The translations under genes were made by a program, and so were the position numbers. The notes beneath the pieces are model-generated. The model did no database searches. It worked only from the letters and a program-made list of their open reading frames with translations, and was not told where the DNA came from. A stretch of DNA of 64,000 bases from Candidatus Hemicellulosilyticus sp. P3 (GTDB lineage: Bacteria; Bacteroidota; Bacteroidia; Bacteroidales; P3), in assembly GCA_001543385.1 (NCBI GenBank), contig LPNH01000011.1, forward strand, positions 20,053 to 84,052, in the 5' to 3' direction. Below are positions 17,229 through 28,300 of the stretch, one piece after another; position 1 is the stretch's first letter, and the number at the start of each line of letters is the position of its first letter.

Positions 17229-18572
17229 ATGGCAGAAGAACTACGTTTAGATATCAAACCAGAGCTTGAAGACTTTAATAACCATATTAAGATCAACAAG
17301 AATATTATCCTGTCTGCACCTTTCGGTGATGGGAAAAGCTATATGCTGCAGCAGTTTAAAGAGAAGTATGCTAATCACTATCACTTCATAACGCTTTACC
17401 CTGTCAACTACACTATCGCTGATAATGGTGACATTCTGGAGTACATCAAACGTGATATCATCTTCCAGCTTCTGCGTGATGGTTTGATTTCCGATACTAC
17501 CGACTTCTCTACTGTTTGTGGGTCACTTTTCACTGCTGAGAACATCAATGAATTTGTTGATGACATAAGTAACAGCAAGGATAATAGCAGCCTGTTAGGG
17601 GCGGCCCTTAAAGTGCTGATTAAGGCAAAAGAAAAATACGACAGCGAGAAAAAAACAGCTTCAAAACTGTTGTATCATCACCAAAATCATAAAGGTGAGC
17701 TCTACGAAGATGACCTATATACAATGATTATCAAAGCTGGACTGAAGAATCCAAACAAAACCACCGTCCTTATTGTAGAGGATTTGGATAGAGTGGACCC
17801 GGCTCACCTTTTCCGTCTGCTGAATGTGTTCAGTACACAATTCGACCGTCCCTACATAAACGACGATGATTATAAGTCAAGCAACAAGTTTGGGTTCAAC
17901 AAGACCATTCTAGTGATGGACTACGAACAGACAGAGTTGCTTTACGAGCATTTCTATGGGAACAAAGCAGGGTATCACGGTTATATGAGTAAACTGATGA
18001 CGACCCAGCCCTATCGATTTGACATCAAACAGAAAGCTCAAGACTTTCTATATCATCACATCGTAAAGGATGTCGGCGTGAGCGAGGTCGGATTTGAATG
18101 CTTCACTCAGATAAAAAAGAAGATAAAAGCTTTGTCTGTTAGGGAAGTTGTGGCTGTACTCAGTGCCGACATTAGCAGCTTTATCAAAGTACATTCGCTG
18201 AACATGTATAATGGTGAACCATACTCCACCGTAGGGGGAGCCACAAAATGCCTGTTCTACATGCAACTTTTAGGTTGCAGTATGGAAGACTTTAAGATGG
18301 CCTTCCTCAGTCAACAACAAGACAGGACAACACTCTTAAAACTGCTCGCACCTTTTATCCTTGAACATGCACGAGAACGCGAATTCGAGGTGAGATACTC
18401 TAATGGCGAATTGAATAGCTCCAACTCCTATACAATTCTTTTGAAGGACGACGGAGAAATATCCGTTAGCAAAACCTTTAAAGTAAGTGAAGGTAGGCCT
18501 AATGACCAGCCAACTCTCGAAAAGGCTATACAACAAATGATTGATTGTACCTATTGTAAAGGAATGAAATAA
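17229..18572 (+). CDS. KAP-type P-loop NTPase
   Basis: The 447-residue protein has a Walker A variant SAPFGDGKSYML at about 29-40 and a Walker B/sensor region VLIVEDLDRVDPAHL near 178-192, which is the signature of KAP-family STAND-like NTPases. There is no membrane insertion, so it is probably cytosolic. The C-terminal third lacks recognisable motifs. KAP ATPases occur in several antiphage systems as signalling or assembly ATPases. It starts a group of genes separated by 1 bp or overlapping by 4 bp (HNH nuclease, DruH-like, DruE-like), so I infer it works with them. The palindrome array directly upstream is the likely control site. Confidence 0.75.
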   Translation: MAEELRLDIKPELEDFNNHIKINKNIILSAPFGDGKSYMLQQFKEKYANHYHFITLYPVNYTIADNGDILEYIKRDIIFQLLRDGLISDTTDFSTVCGSLFTAENINEFVDDISNSKDNSSLLGAALKVLIKAKEKYDSEKKTASKLLYHHQNHKGELYEDDLYTMIIKAGLKNPNKTTVLIVEDLDRVDPAHLFRLLNVFSTQFDRPYINDDDYKSSNKFGFNKTILVMDYEQTELLYEHFYGNKAGYHGYMSKLMTTQPYRFDIKQKAQDFLYHHIVKDVGVSEVGFECFTQIKKKIKALSVREVVAVLSADISSFIKVHSLNMYNGEPYSTVGGATKCLFYMQLLGCSMEDFKMAFLSQQQDRTTLLKLLAPFILEHAREREFEVRYSNGELNSSNSYTILLKDDGEISVSKTFKVSEGRPNDQPTLEKAIQQMIDCTYCKGMK

Positions 18573-18573
18573 T

Positions 18574-19353
18574 ATGGAGAGGATGCCGATAGATAAACTG
18601 CATGAGCTTTTCCACCGCTATCTGATGGGAAAGTTCGATGGCGATGTGGCTGAAGTTCAGGTATTCATGGAAACAGCAGAAGAGGTGCTACCCTTTACGT
18701 TAAACGAATACTTTGGCACAAGCTACACCACCATCTACGATCTTCAAGACGAGAACGAGATTGAATCCCTGCGCAAGAAAATCAAGGCTCATACGGTATT
18801 AAAGAACATTGACCGCCGCGAGGAACCTCGCTATACGGAAGTACTGAAATGGTACAGACTGTTCATCAAATCTTTAGAGAGCAGTCCAACACCGGTCCTG
18901 GTACCAGGCGAAGGAGTGCCTAGCAGCGACGAAGACACTTTCCACGGTGTTCAAGAGAAAGCTTCAGAGCGGACTACTACCTTCACCACCATATATCTGG
19001 AAGGTGAAGCAGCCATGCAGCAGCCCAAGGAAATACGCCTTCGTAATCAGCATCTTAAAGAGGCTTGCAAAGCATATTTCAGGGAGCTGCATCATGGAAG
19101 ACTGGTTTGTGAGTGTTGCGGTTTCGACTTTGAAAAGGCATACGGCAAGGTTGGTGAAGACTATATAGAGATTCACCACAGATCCCCATTCTCACAAACA
19201 GAAGGAGAACATCCTGTAAGTGCCATCACCGACCTTGTTCCTCTGTGTAGTAACTGCCATTCTATGATACATAAGGCAGCAAAAGGGCAAGGGACTTGTA
19301 TCTCAGTGGAAGAACTGCAAGAACTATATAAGGGTATCAAATACAACGAATGA
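18574..19353 (+). CDS. HNH endonuclease
   Basis: The 259-residue protein has an HNH fold at its C-terminus (about 178-240): CECCGFDF supplies the first zinc knuckle, IEIHHRSPF the catalytic HH pair, and VPLCSNCHSMIH the second knuckle and final histidine. This layout is like McrA-type and other defence HNH nucleases. The N-terminal 140 residues are helical and unrecognised and may recognise a partner or the target. The gene starts 1 bp after the KAP ATPase stop and its stop overlaps the next start by 4 bp. It is probably the DNA-cleaving part of this module. Confidence 0.8.
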   Translation: MERMPIDKLHELFHRYLMGKFDGDVAEVQVFMETAEEVLPFTLNEYFGTSYTTIYDLQDENEIESLRKKIKAHTVLKNIDRREEPRYTEVLKWYRLFIKSLESSPTPVLVPGEGVPSSDEDTFHGVQEKASERTTTFTTIYLEGEAAMQQPKEIRLRNQHLKEACKAYFRELHHGRLVCECCGFDFEKAYGKVGEDYIEIHHRSPFSQTEGEHPVSAITDLVPLCSNCHSMIHKAAKGQGTCISVEELQELYKGIKYNE

Positions 19354-22328
19354 CTATGCAGCAGACGCAAGAAGACATCCAATTACTGCAATGCCTGACA
19401 ATAAGGAGAGAGCAGCTACGGCAGGGAATACTTCACGGTAGGCCCTACGTATGGGAACTCCGACTGTCGCTTGACGAGTTCTGTGTCTTGGAATCGGCCA
19501 TTAATAATAGCATCTCCTCCCATGCAGGAAAACATGATCACCTGCTGACGGAGGAATTTGCCGTTATTGTAGTGATGTATCTCGCAGAGTGGTATAAGCG
19601 CTTTTATAAGGGTGCTGAAACAATGGATGAGAACAAGATTCTTGCGCTGAATACAGAGGAGTTAAAAAGACTCTATGAGTTGGCTGAAATAGACAAAAAT
19701 ACCTTTGTCTATAATGCCTCTAAGAACCCTGATAAGACTTCATATCGTTGGCAGGAGTCACTGCAGGTGTTGGGCGGTCTGGCTGTGCAGGCAGAGCTGA
19801 AACGCGATGAGAACGACAAGCTGTTGTCACAGTTATGCAAGATCTTCCATGGTGAGGATATAGAGCTTGATGACTTGAAAGACAGAAACCGTGCAGTAGC
19901 CTTCCAAGAGTCAATAGCTCGTCAGCATAGTCTATATGAATACCTGAAGTGTATTCTGGAGAAGGACGAGCGAGGTCGTCGCAACCTGCCGTTTGCATTA
20001 TCAGACACCAAGAATGAAGATACCTATATACCCCAGCTGATTCGCAAGATAGAGGAAGCTGACCAGATAGCCAAGAAACACAAGTTTGACTTCGAGTGGA
20101 TTATCAGCTATTCTGCCAGCCGTAACCAGATGGTTCGTCATCTGAAGGTGAAGCTGAAGCCGGAAGTTATTGGTGGTGGCAAGAAACAATACATTGGCTA
20201 TGACCGTCTGCGCCAACCTGAATGGGGCATAGAACATCCAGAAAATGTGGGCCGCATACGTTTCTATCTGCGATTCAAGAATGGTAAATTCTACGTCCAG
20301 AAGGAAGGAAAGCAAGATGAACCGCTGTTCAAGTATGACAATACAGGTAGCGAACGTACCGGCTTCCTTTCTATCAACAAGGAGGATGAAAATACCTATA
20401 CGAATGTGCCTGTAAGCCGTTTCGATAAGGTAGAAATGGTGATGCAGTATGACGATAAGTGCCATGTGGTACAGGTGCTGGAGGTTAAAGACTATATGCA
20501 GGTTTATGCACTGCCCAAGAAATCGACAACGTTCACCAATCGTCGCAACTCTCAGGCTGCTACCGTAGTTATCTTCTCATCAGCCTACCACCTTACAGAG
20601 GAGTATAAAAACCTGCCTGTAGTTTATGCACACTATCGCAACGGAGAGCAGACAAGTGAGGATTACTGTTGGTGTCCCATCAATGACAAGGTGATTATTG
20701 CCGATAGTGACGGACATGAGGTAACACCACCATTCTTCAATCGAAATGGATTGTATCAGGTGGTTACCAGAAAGTACCTGAAAACCATCAAATATAAGGA
20801 GAACGTTTATGTGCTCTACCAGTATATTGATGCCGACTATGATGAAGACGAGTTTCAGAGTGATGACCTGCCTGTGCTTTTTGGCCGAAACGGACTGGAA
20901 GTACGTCACTATCCTACAAGACAGTCAGGCGAAGGAATGCCTTTAACAGACTATGATTTGGAGTGGCTAAAGGATGGCCGCTATGTGGACTGGGACAAGG
21001 AAGAGCCGAAACAAGGAGCCATCAAGTTGCGTGTAACGGTGAAGGGCATTGTCTTCAATCCCAAAGTATATTATGTTCCCTTTGCACCTGCTGACGCCAG
21101 TCAGCCGCCAATCTGGCGAGACTTTGAGCATATGCGCATCTGCACAGCCCTTGATGGAGTTGAAGACATCCAGGATGACATCAAGAAGTTACTGGAAGGA
21201 GAAGAGACAGAAGATACGAAGCAGCTGATGATTGGCACAGAAAAAGCCAAGATTTTAGTGGATGTTTATCGTCCTGTAATTGTTCGCGAACTGTCTCAAA
21301 AGAAATCTAATGACGAGACAAGCCATGTCATTAGCTACTATCAGAAGGATGAAGATATTCATATCCCGCTGATTGACTGCGAACAGTTCTCTGTACGAGA
21401 TTTTTCTGAGAATGGTGTCATGGAGTATCAGGTGAAGAGCCGTAGCACAGTTTATTATAACTTCCCGACCTTCAACCAGACCAGCTTTAATGCAGGGATG
21501 TACACAGAGGAATATGCAGCTAAGGAACTAACTCCTGAGATACCGCTGGAGTATTTGAAAATCTATATGACCAAACCACAGGATGAGTTAAAAGAACTCT
21601 ATGCCTGGGATTACAAGAGTGAACCAAGGCCTGTGGAAAGTCCCAATGAACTGACGGAGGAAGGCATCGTCTTCCAAAGTCTGATAGAAAATGACTCGCC
21701 TCGTGACTACTCTATGCCTACTATCAAGAAAGGAAAAGGTGGTTGGGGTGGTAAGAAGAGTGTGGTCATTATTGACCCGCTGAACTGTTTTGAAACAGTG
21801 GCATCCCACAAGACATACTTTTTCCTGTTTAACCCGCTTATCAAGGTGATTGCGGGAAGGGCACAAATTAAGGATATCCTGTTGCCACTGATGAAGAAAA
21901 GAAAATACAAGCTCGACGAAACGGACATAGAGAATCTTTATAGGTTTGCGATGCAGTTCCATTTTGACTGGATGCTGCTGCCACGAGACCTGTGGAAAAA
22001 TGAAATAGATGCATTCACAAGTTCTGACGAGGAGCGGGAGCATATAACAGAAACCGTTATGCAGTTCTTCAGCAAAACCCCAAAATGTACTGATGAACGA
22101 GAGCAGGCTATGCTCAAAGAGTTCATTGGGAAATATTGGACATTTGGGGCTTTTCCTAAAGTTGAGGAAACGGCAGCTGTGGCACTTCGTCTGATTAAAG
22201 ACGATCCTGAAGCATTGGGTAAGTTAACAGAGAAGGACTTCCTGAAGTTGTACGACGAATGTAAGTTCAAGTTCAGCGAAATGAGTAAGGCGGTAGAGAA
22301 AATAGAAACTAATGATTCCACGATATGA
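19350..22328 (+). CDS. DruH-like (STY4851/ECs_5259-type) defence protein
   Basis: The 992-residue protein opens with a PYVWELRLSLDEFCVLE segment and a VVMYLAEWYKRFYKG segment, which I associate with the STY4851/ECs_5259 family that is paired with DUF1998 helicases in Druantia type III (DruH). The rest is a long mixed region with several beta-rich repeats, a glycine-rich GKGGWGGKK loop near residue 800 and no catalytic motif I can name. Its stop overlaps the start of the 2134-residue helicase by 4 bp, as expected for an obligate pair. The assignment rests on remembered family patterns and on gene order; profile comparison would decide it. Confidence 0.55.
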   Translation: MTMQQTQEDIQLLQCLTIRREQLRQGILHGRPYVWELRLSLDEFCVLESAINNSISSHAGKHDHLLTEEFAVIVVMYLAEWYKRFYKGAETMDENKILALNTEELKRLYELAEIDKNTFVYNASKNPDKTSYRWQESLQVLGGLAVQAELKRDENDKLLSQLCKIFHGEDIELDDLKDRNRAVAFQESIARQHSLYEYLKCILEKDERGRRNLPFALSDTKNEDTYIPQLIRKIEEADQIAKKHKFDFEWIISYSASRNQMVRHLKVKLKPEVIGGGKKQYIGYDRLRQPEWGIEHPENVGRIRFYLRFKNGKFYVQKEGKQDEPLFKYDNTGSERTGFLSINKEDENTYTNVPVSRFDKVEMVMQYDDKCHVVQVLEVKDYMQVYALPKKSTTFTNRRNSQAATVVIFSSAYHLTEEYKNLPVVYAHYRNGEQTSEDYCWCPINDKVIIADSDGHEVTPPFFNRNGLYQVVTRKYLKTIKYKENVYVLYQYIDADYDEDEFQSDDLPVLFGRNGLEVRHYPTRQSGEGMPLTDYDLEWLKDGRYVDWDKEEPKQGAIKLRVTVKGIVFNPKVYYVPFAPADASQPPIWRDFEHMRICTALDGVEDIQDDIKKLLEGEETEDTKQLMIGTEKAKILVDVYRPVIVRELSQKKSNDETSHVISYYQKDEDIHIPLIDCEQFSVRDFSENGVMEYQVKSRSTVYYNFPTFNQTSFNAGMYTEEYAAKELTPEIPLEYLKIYMTKPQDELKELYAWDYKSEPRPVESPNELTEEGIVFQSLIENDSPRDYSMPTIKKGKGGWGGKKSVVIIDPLNCFETVASHKTYFFLFNPLIKVIAGRAQIKDILLPLMKKRKYKLDETDIENLYRFAMQFHFDWMLLPRDLWKNEIDAFTSSDEEREHITETVMQFFSKTPKCTDEREQAMLKEFIGKYWTFGAFPKVEETAAVALRLIKDDPEALGKLTEKDFLKLYDECKFKFSEMSKAVEKIETNDSTI

Positions 22329-25300
22329 AGCAGAAGTTTAGATTTGCAGAACTGTACAGAAAGAACAGGACGGCAGTAGAGAAAACACTGTCGGCTATGT
22401 GGTGTGGTGAAGCACGAAACGAAAGCCAGAAGGGTTATATCAGTCAGTTGACAAAGCTCATACCAGAGGTCTTTGCTCCCAAGGATGCAATGCCGTTGGT
22501 ACAGTGCATGAACAACTATGAAGCGGTCTATCCTGAGCACGAGGCCGAAGCAGAGGAGATGCTTGGAACGCTTTGGAAGAAAACACTTCCCCCCAGGGAG
22601 ACATATAAGCCCTACGAGCATCAGTACCAATGCTGGAAGACATTGCTGAAGGGAAAAACGCCCGATGGAATGAATATGAGTATCGTGGTAACCACAGGTA
22701 CAGGCTCTGGTAAAACGGAGTGTTTCATGCTGCCATTGGTACAAGACTTGATTGATAACTTTGTGCCCGAAGAGGTACAGGCTATCTTCCTCTATCCCCT
22801 CAATGCACTGATGGAAGACCAAAAGGTGCGTATGGAGAAGTTATTGGAAGGTACTGAACTGAAGTTTGCGGTCTATAATGGTGATATGCCGCAGTGCATT
22901 CCTTCACCAGAAGATCCCAGCTATAAGAAGGTGATGCGAAAGGTGGATGCTATTAGAGGAATCACTCGTGATGAGCAGGGGAATATCACAGAGACCAAGT
23001 TCAAGCATGTCATAGCAACCCGCGAGGAATTGCGGCAGCATCCAGCAAATATCCTGTTGACCAATCCCACAATGCTGGAGTATATCTTACTGAGAGAGAA
23101 GGACAGAAATCTGATTAAGGAAGAGAAGAAGACGTTACGCTGGATTGCTCTTGACGAGACTCACACCTATACTGGTGCAGGAGCGGCAGAAATAGCCATG
23201 CTGATTAGACGTGTGCTGATGGCCTATGGTGTTACGACCAATGATGTTAGATTCGCCACATCCTCTGCTACCATCGGCAAGAGTGGTGATGAAAAGGCAA
23301 AGGAAGAACTAAGAGAATTTATTGCCAATATTACTGGTTTGCAGGTTAATCAGGTGCGATTCGTTGACGGTAAGCGTAAAGGACAGGATGCGCTGCCAGA
23401 GAAAGATAAAGGATACTGGATGCGCTTGATGAACGAGAACAAAGACGGCTACCTGCGTCTTGACGAACTAATTACGGAAGGAGAATCGGTTGAAGAGAAA
23501 CTGGAGAGGCTGGACGCCATGTGTCAGACCGCGGAGGATCAAGGATTGGAAGACCTGCGAGTGAAGGTGCATTATTTCTATCGTGTTCCTAATCACGGTC
23601 TGTTTGTTGACATCTCCGATCCCCACTATAAAGAGGACGGCAGCTTCAAGATTTATACTGAGAACATGCCTGATGACACTCCTGGAACAGCACCCCTACT
23701 CGAAATGAGCCGCTGTAAGCATTGTGGTGAGTATGTGGCCATCGCAGAAGAAGTGAAGCTGGATGATGGTATTGCTTTCAGTCCTATTACAATGGATGAT
23801 AGCGACATGTTCGACCTTGACAGTACCGAAGAAACAGGCAAAACCTATTACATATTCGGTACATCAAACAGTGATGATACGGGCTTTGATAACAACGCCC
23901 CATATATAATAAAAGGTAATAGAATGCTTAATGTGACAGCAGGGAACCCTGCAGGACCAGGCTGGCACGTTATAGCAAATACACAATGTCAGTGTCCTTA
24001 CTGTGGCACCAAACTTACGAAACAGGCAAAGCCGGATGAAGAGAATCCAGATCAGACCATACAGGATGAGGAAGATTCGAAGAAATTGCAGAAGTTTAGA
24101 ATTGCTTCTGACTTTGTATCAAGACTGATTGCACCATCTACCCTCGATCTGATGACTGAGGCTAAGCCAAAGGACGAAAAGAAAGTCTCGCTTCATAAAG
24201 GGCAGCAGTTTATTAGTTTCGTGGATAGCCGACAGTCAGCTGCGCAATCCACTATCAAGCAAAATCTGGAAGAAGAACGTTTGTGGGTTTATGGAACCAT
24301 CTTCCATGAACTGTGTCGTATGGCTACAGCAGGGACCATGACATTGGATGAAGCCAAGAAATATTACGAAGGCGTTTTCAATACTGCTACATCGCGAGCC
24401 GAAAGACGCGCCGCTGATGATATGTTGGAGATATTGGAAGGTAACGATCAAGAGGCCATTAACAAGATTTTGGCAGACTTGAAACCCAACAATTTCCTCT
24501 CATGGCAAGATATCCTTGATGTGCTGTTGAACGACAGATTGGCCGATACCTTTTGCCAGCAGTTTGCAGAACGTTCAGAACTAAGTCCAGAACTGGATGA
24601 TGATGGAAATATACGTCCTGAGACCAAGCGTAAGTACATCCTTGCGATTATGGTTCAATATCTGTCAAAACGTCCATTGACGGCGGCAGCACCTGAAACA
24701 ATGGGACTATTCACTTCTTATTTTGTTCAACTAAAAGATGCTTTAACCTCAAAACTTCCTGATGCAGTGGAACTGTTTAACGGCAAGTTGGATGATGAGA
24801 ATAGGATTACAAAGAAAGACTGGCACGGATTGATGCAGATATTCTTGGACTACACTGTTCGTTCAAACGAGTCTGTTTTCCTGAAGATGGATGACTTAGA
24901 CCCAATGGACATCTTCCAATGTGTACGTTTTGCTACACAGAAAGAGCGCCGTCGTCCTGTTCACAAGCCAACTGTAAGGGAAAAGGGGCCAAATCGTTCA
25001 CGTATTATCCGACTGTTAGCTAAACTCATTGCTAACGACAAGCATATAACCATCAACAACGCTATCAGTGGTTATAAGCAGCAAATTCAGGACGTGATTG
25101 ATTGCATGTGGAACGAGCTGACACTGAAATATGAACTATTGGAGCATAGTACACACTATGATGATGAACTGAGACAACATGTCAAGGATAAAGATGAGAT
25201 AGTCAACGATATTCACCTGACCCCATATCGTTTGAATTTGGCAAAGATAGGCTTCAAACTTTATGATGATGTTTATCTCTGTGATACGAATGCAAGCAGC

Positions 25301-28300
25301 GACAATCATCATGTAGAATGGCTGAGACCTATTGAGACCCCCTTCCATGGGTATTCTCCTTATACTGTTGGTGGCGAACCTATGCCATTGAAGGAGGAAC
25401 TACATGAGACATGGGAGGCATTTCCATATCACAACTTCAGTGCTACACCCAATCCTACAGATGAAGTCATTGAGGGGTGGGCCAAGGAAAACAGAAAAAT
25501 CCTCTGGAACAATGACCTATGGGGCGAGACAGGTACGTTCGCTGAGCGTCTATTGCAGATTCACCAATTCCCTGAGTTGTTTATTCAGGCAGAGCATACG
25601 GCACAGGTTGACAAGATGGTCAGCCGTCAGGTACAGGAGGATTTCAAAGACCATTGTATCAATATTCTGGCCTGCTCCACTACGATGGAAATGGGTGTTG
25701 ACCTTGGAGACTTAGAGTTGGTTATGATGACATCTGTGCCTCCCATGCCATCCAACTATAAGCAGAGAGCAGGACGTAGCGGACGACGTGGTCAGGTGAG
25801 AAGTGCCTGTGTTACGCTATGCGGCTCTGATGCCGTTGGCATCAGGACATTGCTGAACCCAATGGAGAATGTGATTCTTCGCACAACCAGTACGCCAACA
25901 GTCGATCTGAATAGTGCTCAGGTTGTTCAGCGTCACGTCAATTCTTTCTTGATAAGGGAGTTTGGTGTGTTTGGTATGGCTGGTGGAAGTGTCAATGAAC
26001 AGGTTATCAGTTACTACACCAATTACGAGATTGTTCCTGACGGAGAAAGCAGCCACTTTAAGATTAAAAGAAAGGTTGACCACTCGCCTGTCAGTCCACT
26101 GGACGGTCTGGGCGATGAAACAGGTACGCCCTACGAAACCTTCAACAATAAGTGTAGTGAAGCTCTTGATGATAAACTAAGAAGAAAACTCAGGATTCTG
26201 TTGAACGGAACCATCTTCAGTAGCCGTCCACCCCAATATGTGGTGGCAAAGGCTCGTGAGATGAATGAGAACTGCTATGCTGAGCTGGAGCTGCGTATCC
26301 AAGACTATGCAAAGCCTTACAAGGAAGCCAAGAGTGCGAAGCAACAGGCTTTCTTCGAGATGAAGTACATTGAACCGTTGGCTGCCAGACTATTGGCATA
26401 TTGGGCTACACATAGGTTTACTCCCAATGCGAACATGCCAGTTAATGTGATTGAATTTGATATTAACTCTGCTTCTCAGAATACTTATTCGTTAGTAACG
26501 GTATCGAACCCGTCATATCCACTGCGTACAGCCTTGTCTCAGTATGCACCAGGAAATCCAATTGCTCGTGACGGAACGGTCCGCATCGTTCGTGGTATTC
26601 GCTATACCAACTTCTTCAAACCTGAGGTTACGTTCAAGAAACTCTATTTCAACAGGGAGCAGGTTGTTATCGATACGAAGGATGAACTGGAGAACCTGGA
26701 GAAATGGAAAGTAAGCGCAAGTACAGAACTTGACCTTCTGCAGCCAGCAGAGTTCATTCCCGATATGAATGAGTCTGCTAATCGAATTCTTGACCAGAAC
26801 GTCTATACTCGTGTCAGTGCACAGTTGATTGGTGCGGACGAATGGAAGCAAGACAGAATTGAGCCGCATTTGTTTGATTCTCGCAGTAGTCGCGAGAGTG
26901 GGAACGGTCAGATTCTCTACTATAATGAAGGTACGGGCTTCGGCTATTGCCATTGTACGAAGTGTGGTAAGACCGTTTTAGAGAACTGGCCAGCTGCTGC
27001 ATCGAGCGATCCAGAAAAGATGCCTGCCGAAATGAATAACATTCCATCAAAGGATGCCGAGAAAGAGAACTTCCACTTCTCACTGATTAGAAAAGGCACA
27101 AAACCCAATCGCTGTATGGGATGTAATAGTACGGATTATATCAAGAGAAACGTAGTTCTTGGCGATACTATTCAGACGGACTATACAGAAATCAGAATCC
27201 GTCACTTCCAAAAAGACTGGATAAATGGCCGTAATGAGGAGGAGAACCTGCTTATTACGCTTGGTCTGTTGTTTGCAAGAGGTTTAGCAGAAGAGCTGAA
27301 CGTGGAGCGAACAGATCTTGACTTTACCATCACGCCTAATGGTCATATTTGTATCTTTGATGCAAATCCTGGTGGTTCTGGTTATTCAAACCAATTGGCT
27401 GCTATGGATTTGCTAAAATCCGTGATTGAGCGTTCACGTCTCATCATCGAGGCTGCAGAACAATCTGGTAACAAGGAGGCTCTTATCGACAAATTTACCC
27501 TTCACTATGTGAATCGCATTGATATTCAGGCTGCTAAGGCTTGGATTGAAGAAGAGAGAGCAGCCAGAAAAGTATTGCCAGATCCTGTCAAAAATGTCTT
27601 TGGTGATACTGTTACTGAGACTTCGCTTGCCAAGATGCAGCGGGCATTCATCACTTCTCAGAATGAAGCCGTGCTTTTTGTGGATGATGACTACGACCAT
27701 TGGGAGTACGAAGGTACAGACCATTGTTGGAGGGGACAGTTCCTCAACCATTTTGCTCCTCACGGCCAGCAGACTTCCTTCTGTGTTGCAGAATGTTCTG
27801 ACAACCGAATGACAGAGCCAATACGTGACATGATACGTTCTATCAAGGGATGGGCGAATGAGGTTCTTCATATTAAGAACCCATTTGCTGGCAATGGATT
27901 GTTCCCGCTGGCATATATAGACGGAAGGTTGTACTTTACGAACAACCCCAACCATATTACCCTGAACGACAAATGGGGCAATGGAACCATCTATTATATC
28001 CGTACCAACAACTTTGCTGCTACAGCTGACTTCATTGATACCTCAGTTGAGGAGAGCACGACAAAGATATTCAAATTGACAGATGGTGATCCGACGAATA
28101 TCAAGACGTCAGAACTTGGTAGACTTATTCGCAGCAAGTCTGGACATATTGTTGATGCTTTCATCGACCATTGCAAGGCAAATAACGAAGAAACTATAAA
28201 GGTTAGCTATCAGGATGAGCACATGAAGAGTATTTTGTCGATGATTCTGACTCTCCAAACAGCTGGTTATTTCATCAAAGAGATTGGTAATACGTTCACT

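Noticed and set aside
21938..22822. Minus-strand open frame of 294 codons
   Set aside because: Antisense to the DruH-like and DruE-like genes; its sequence is not protein-like and no promoter is present.
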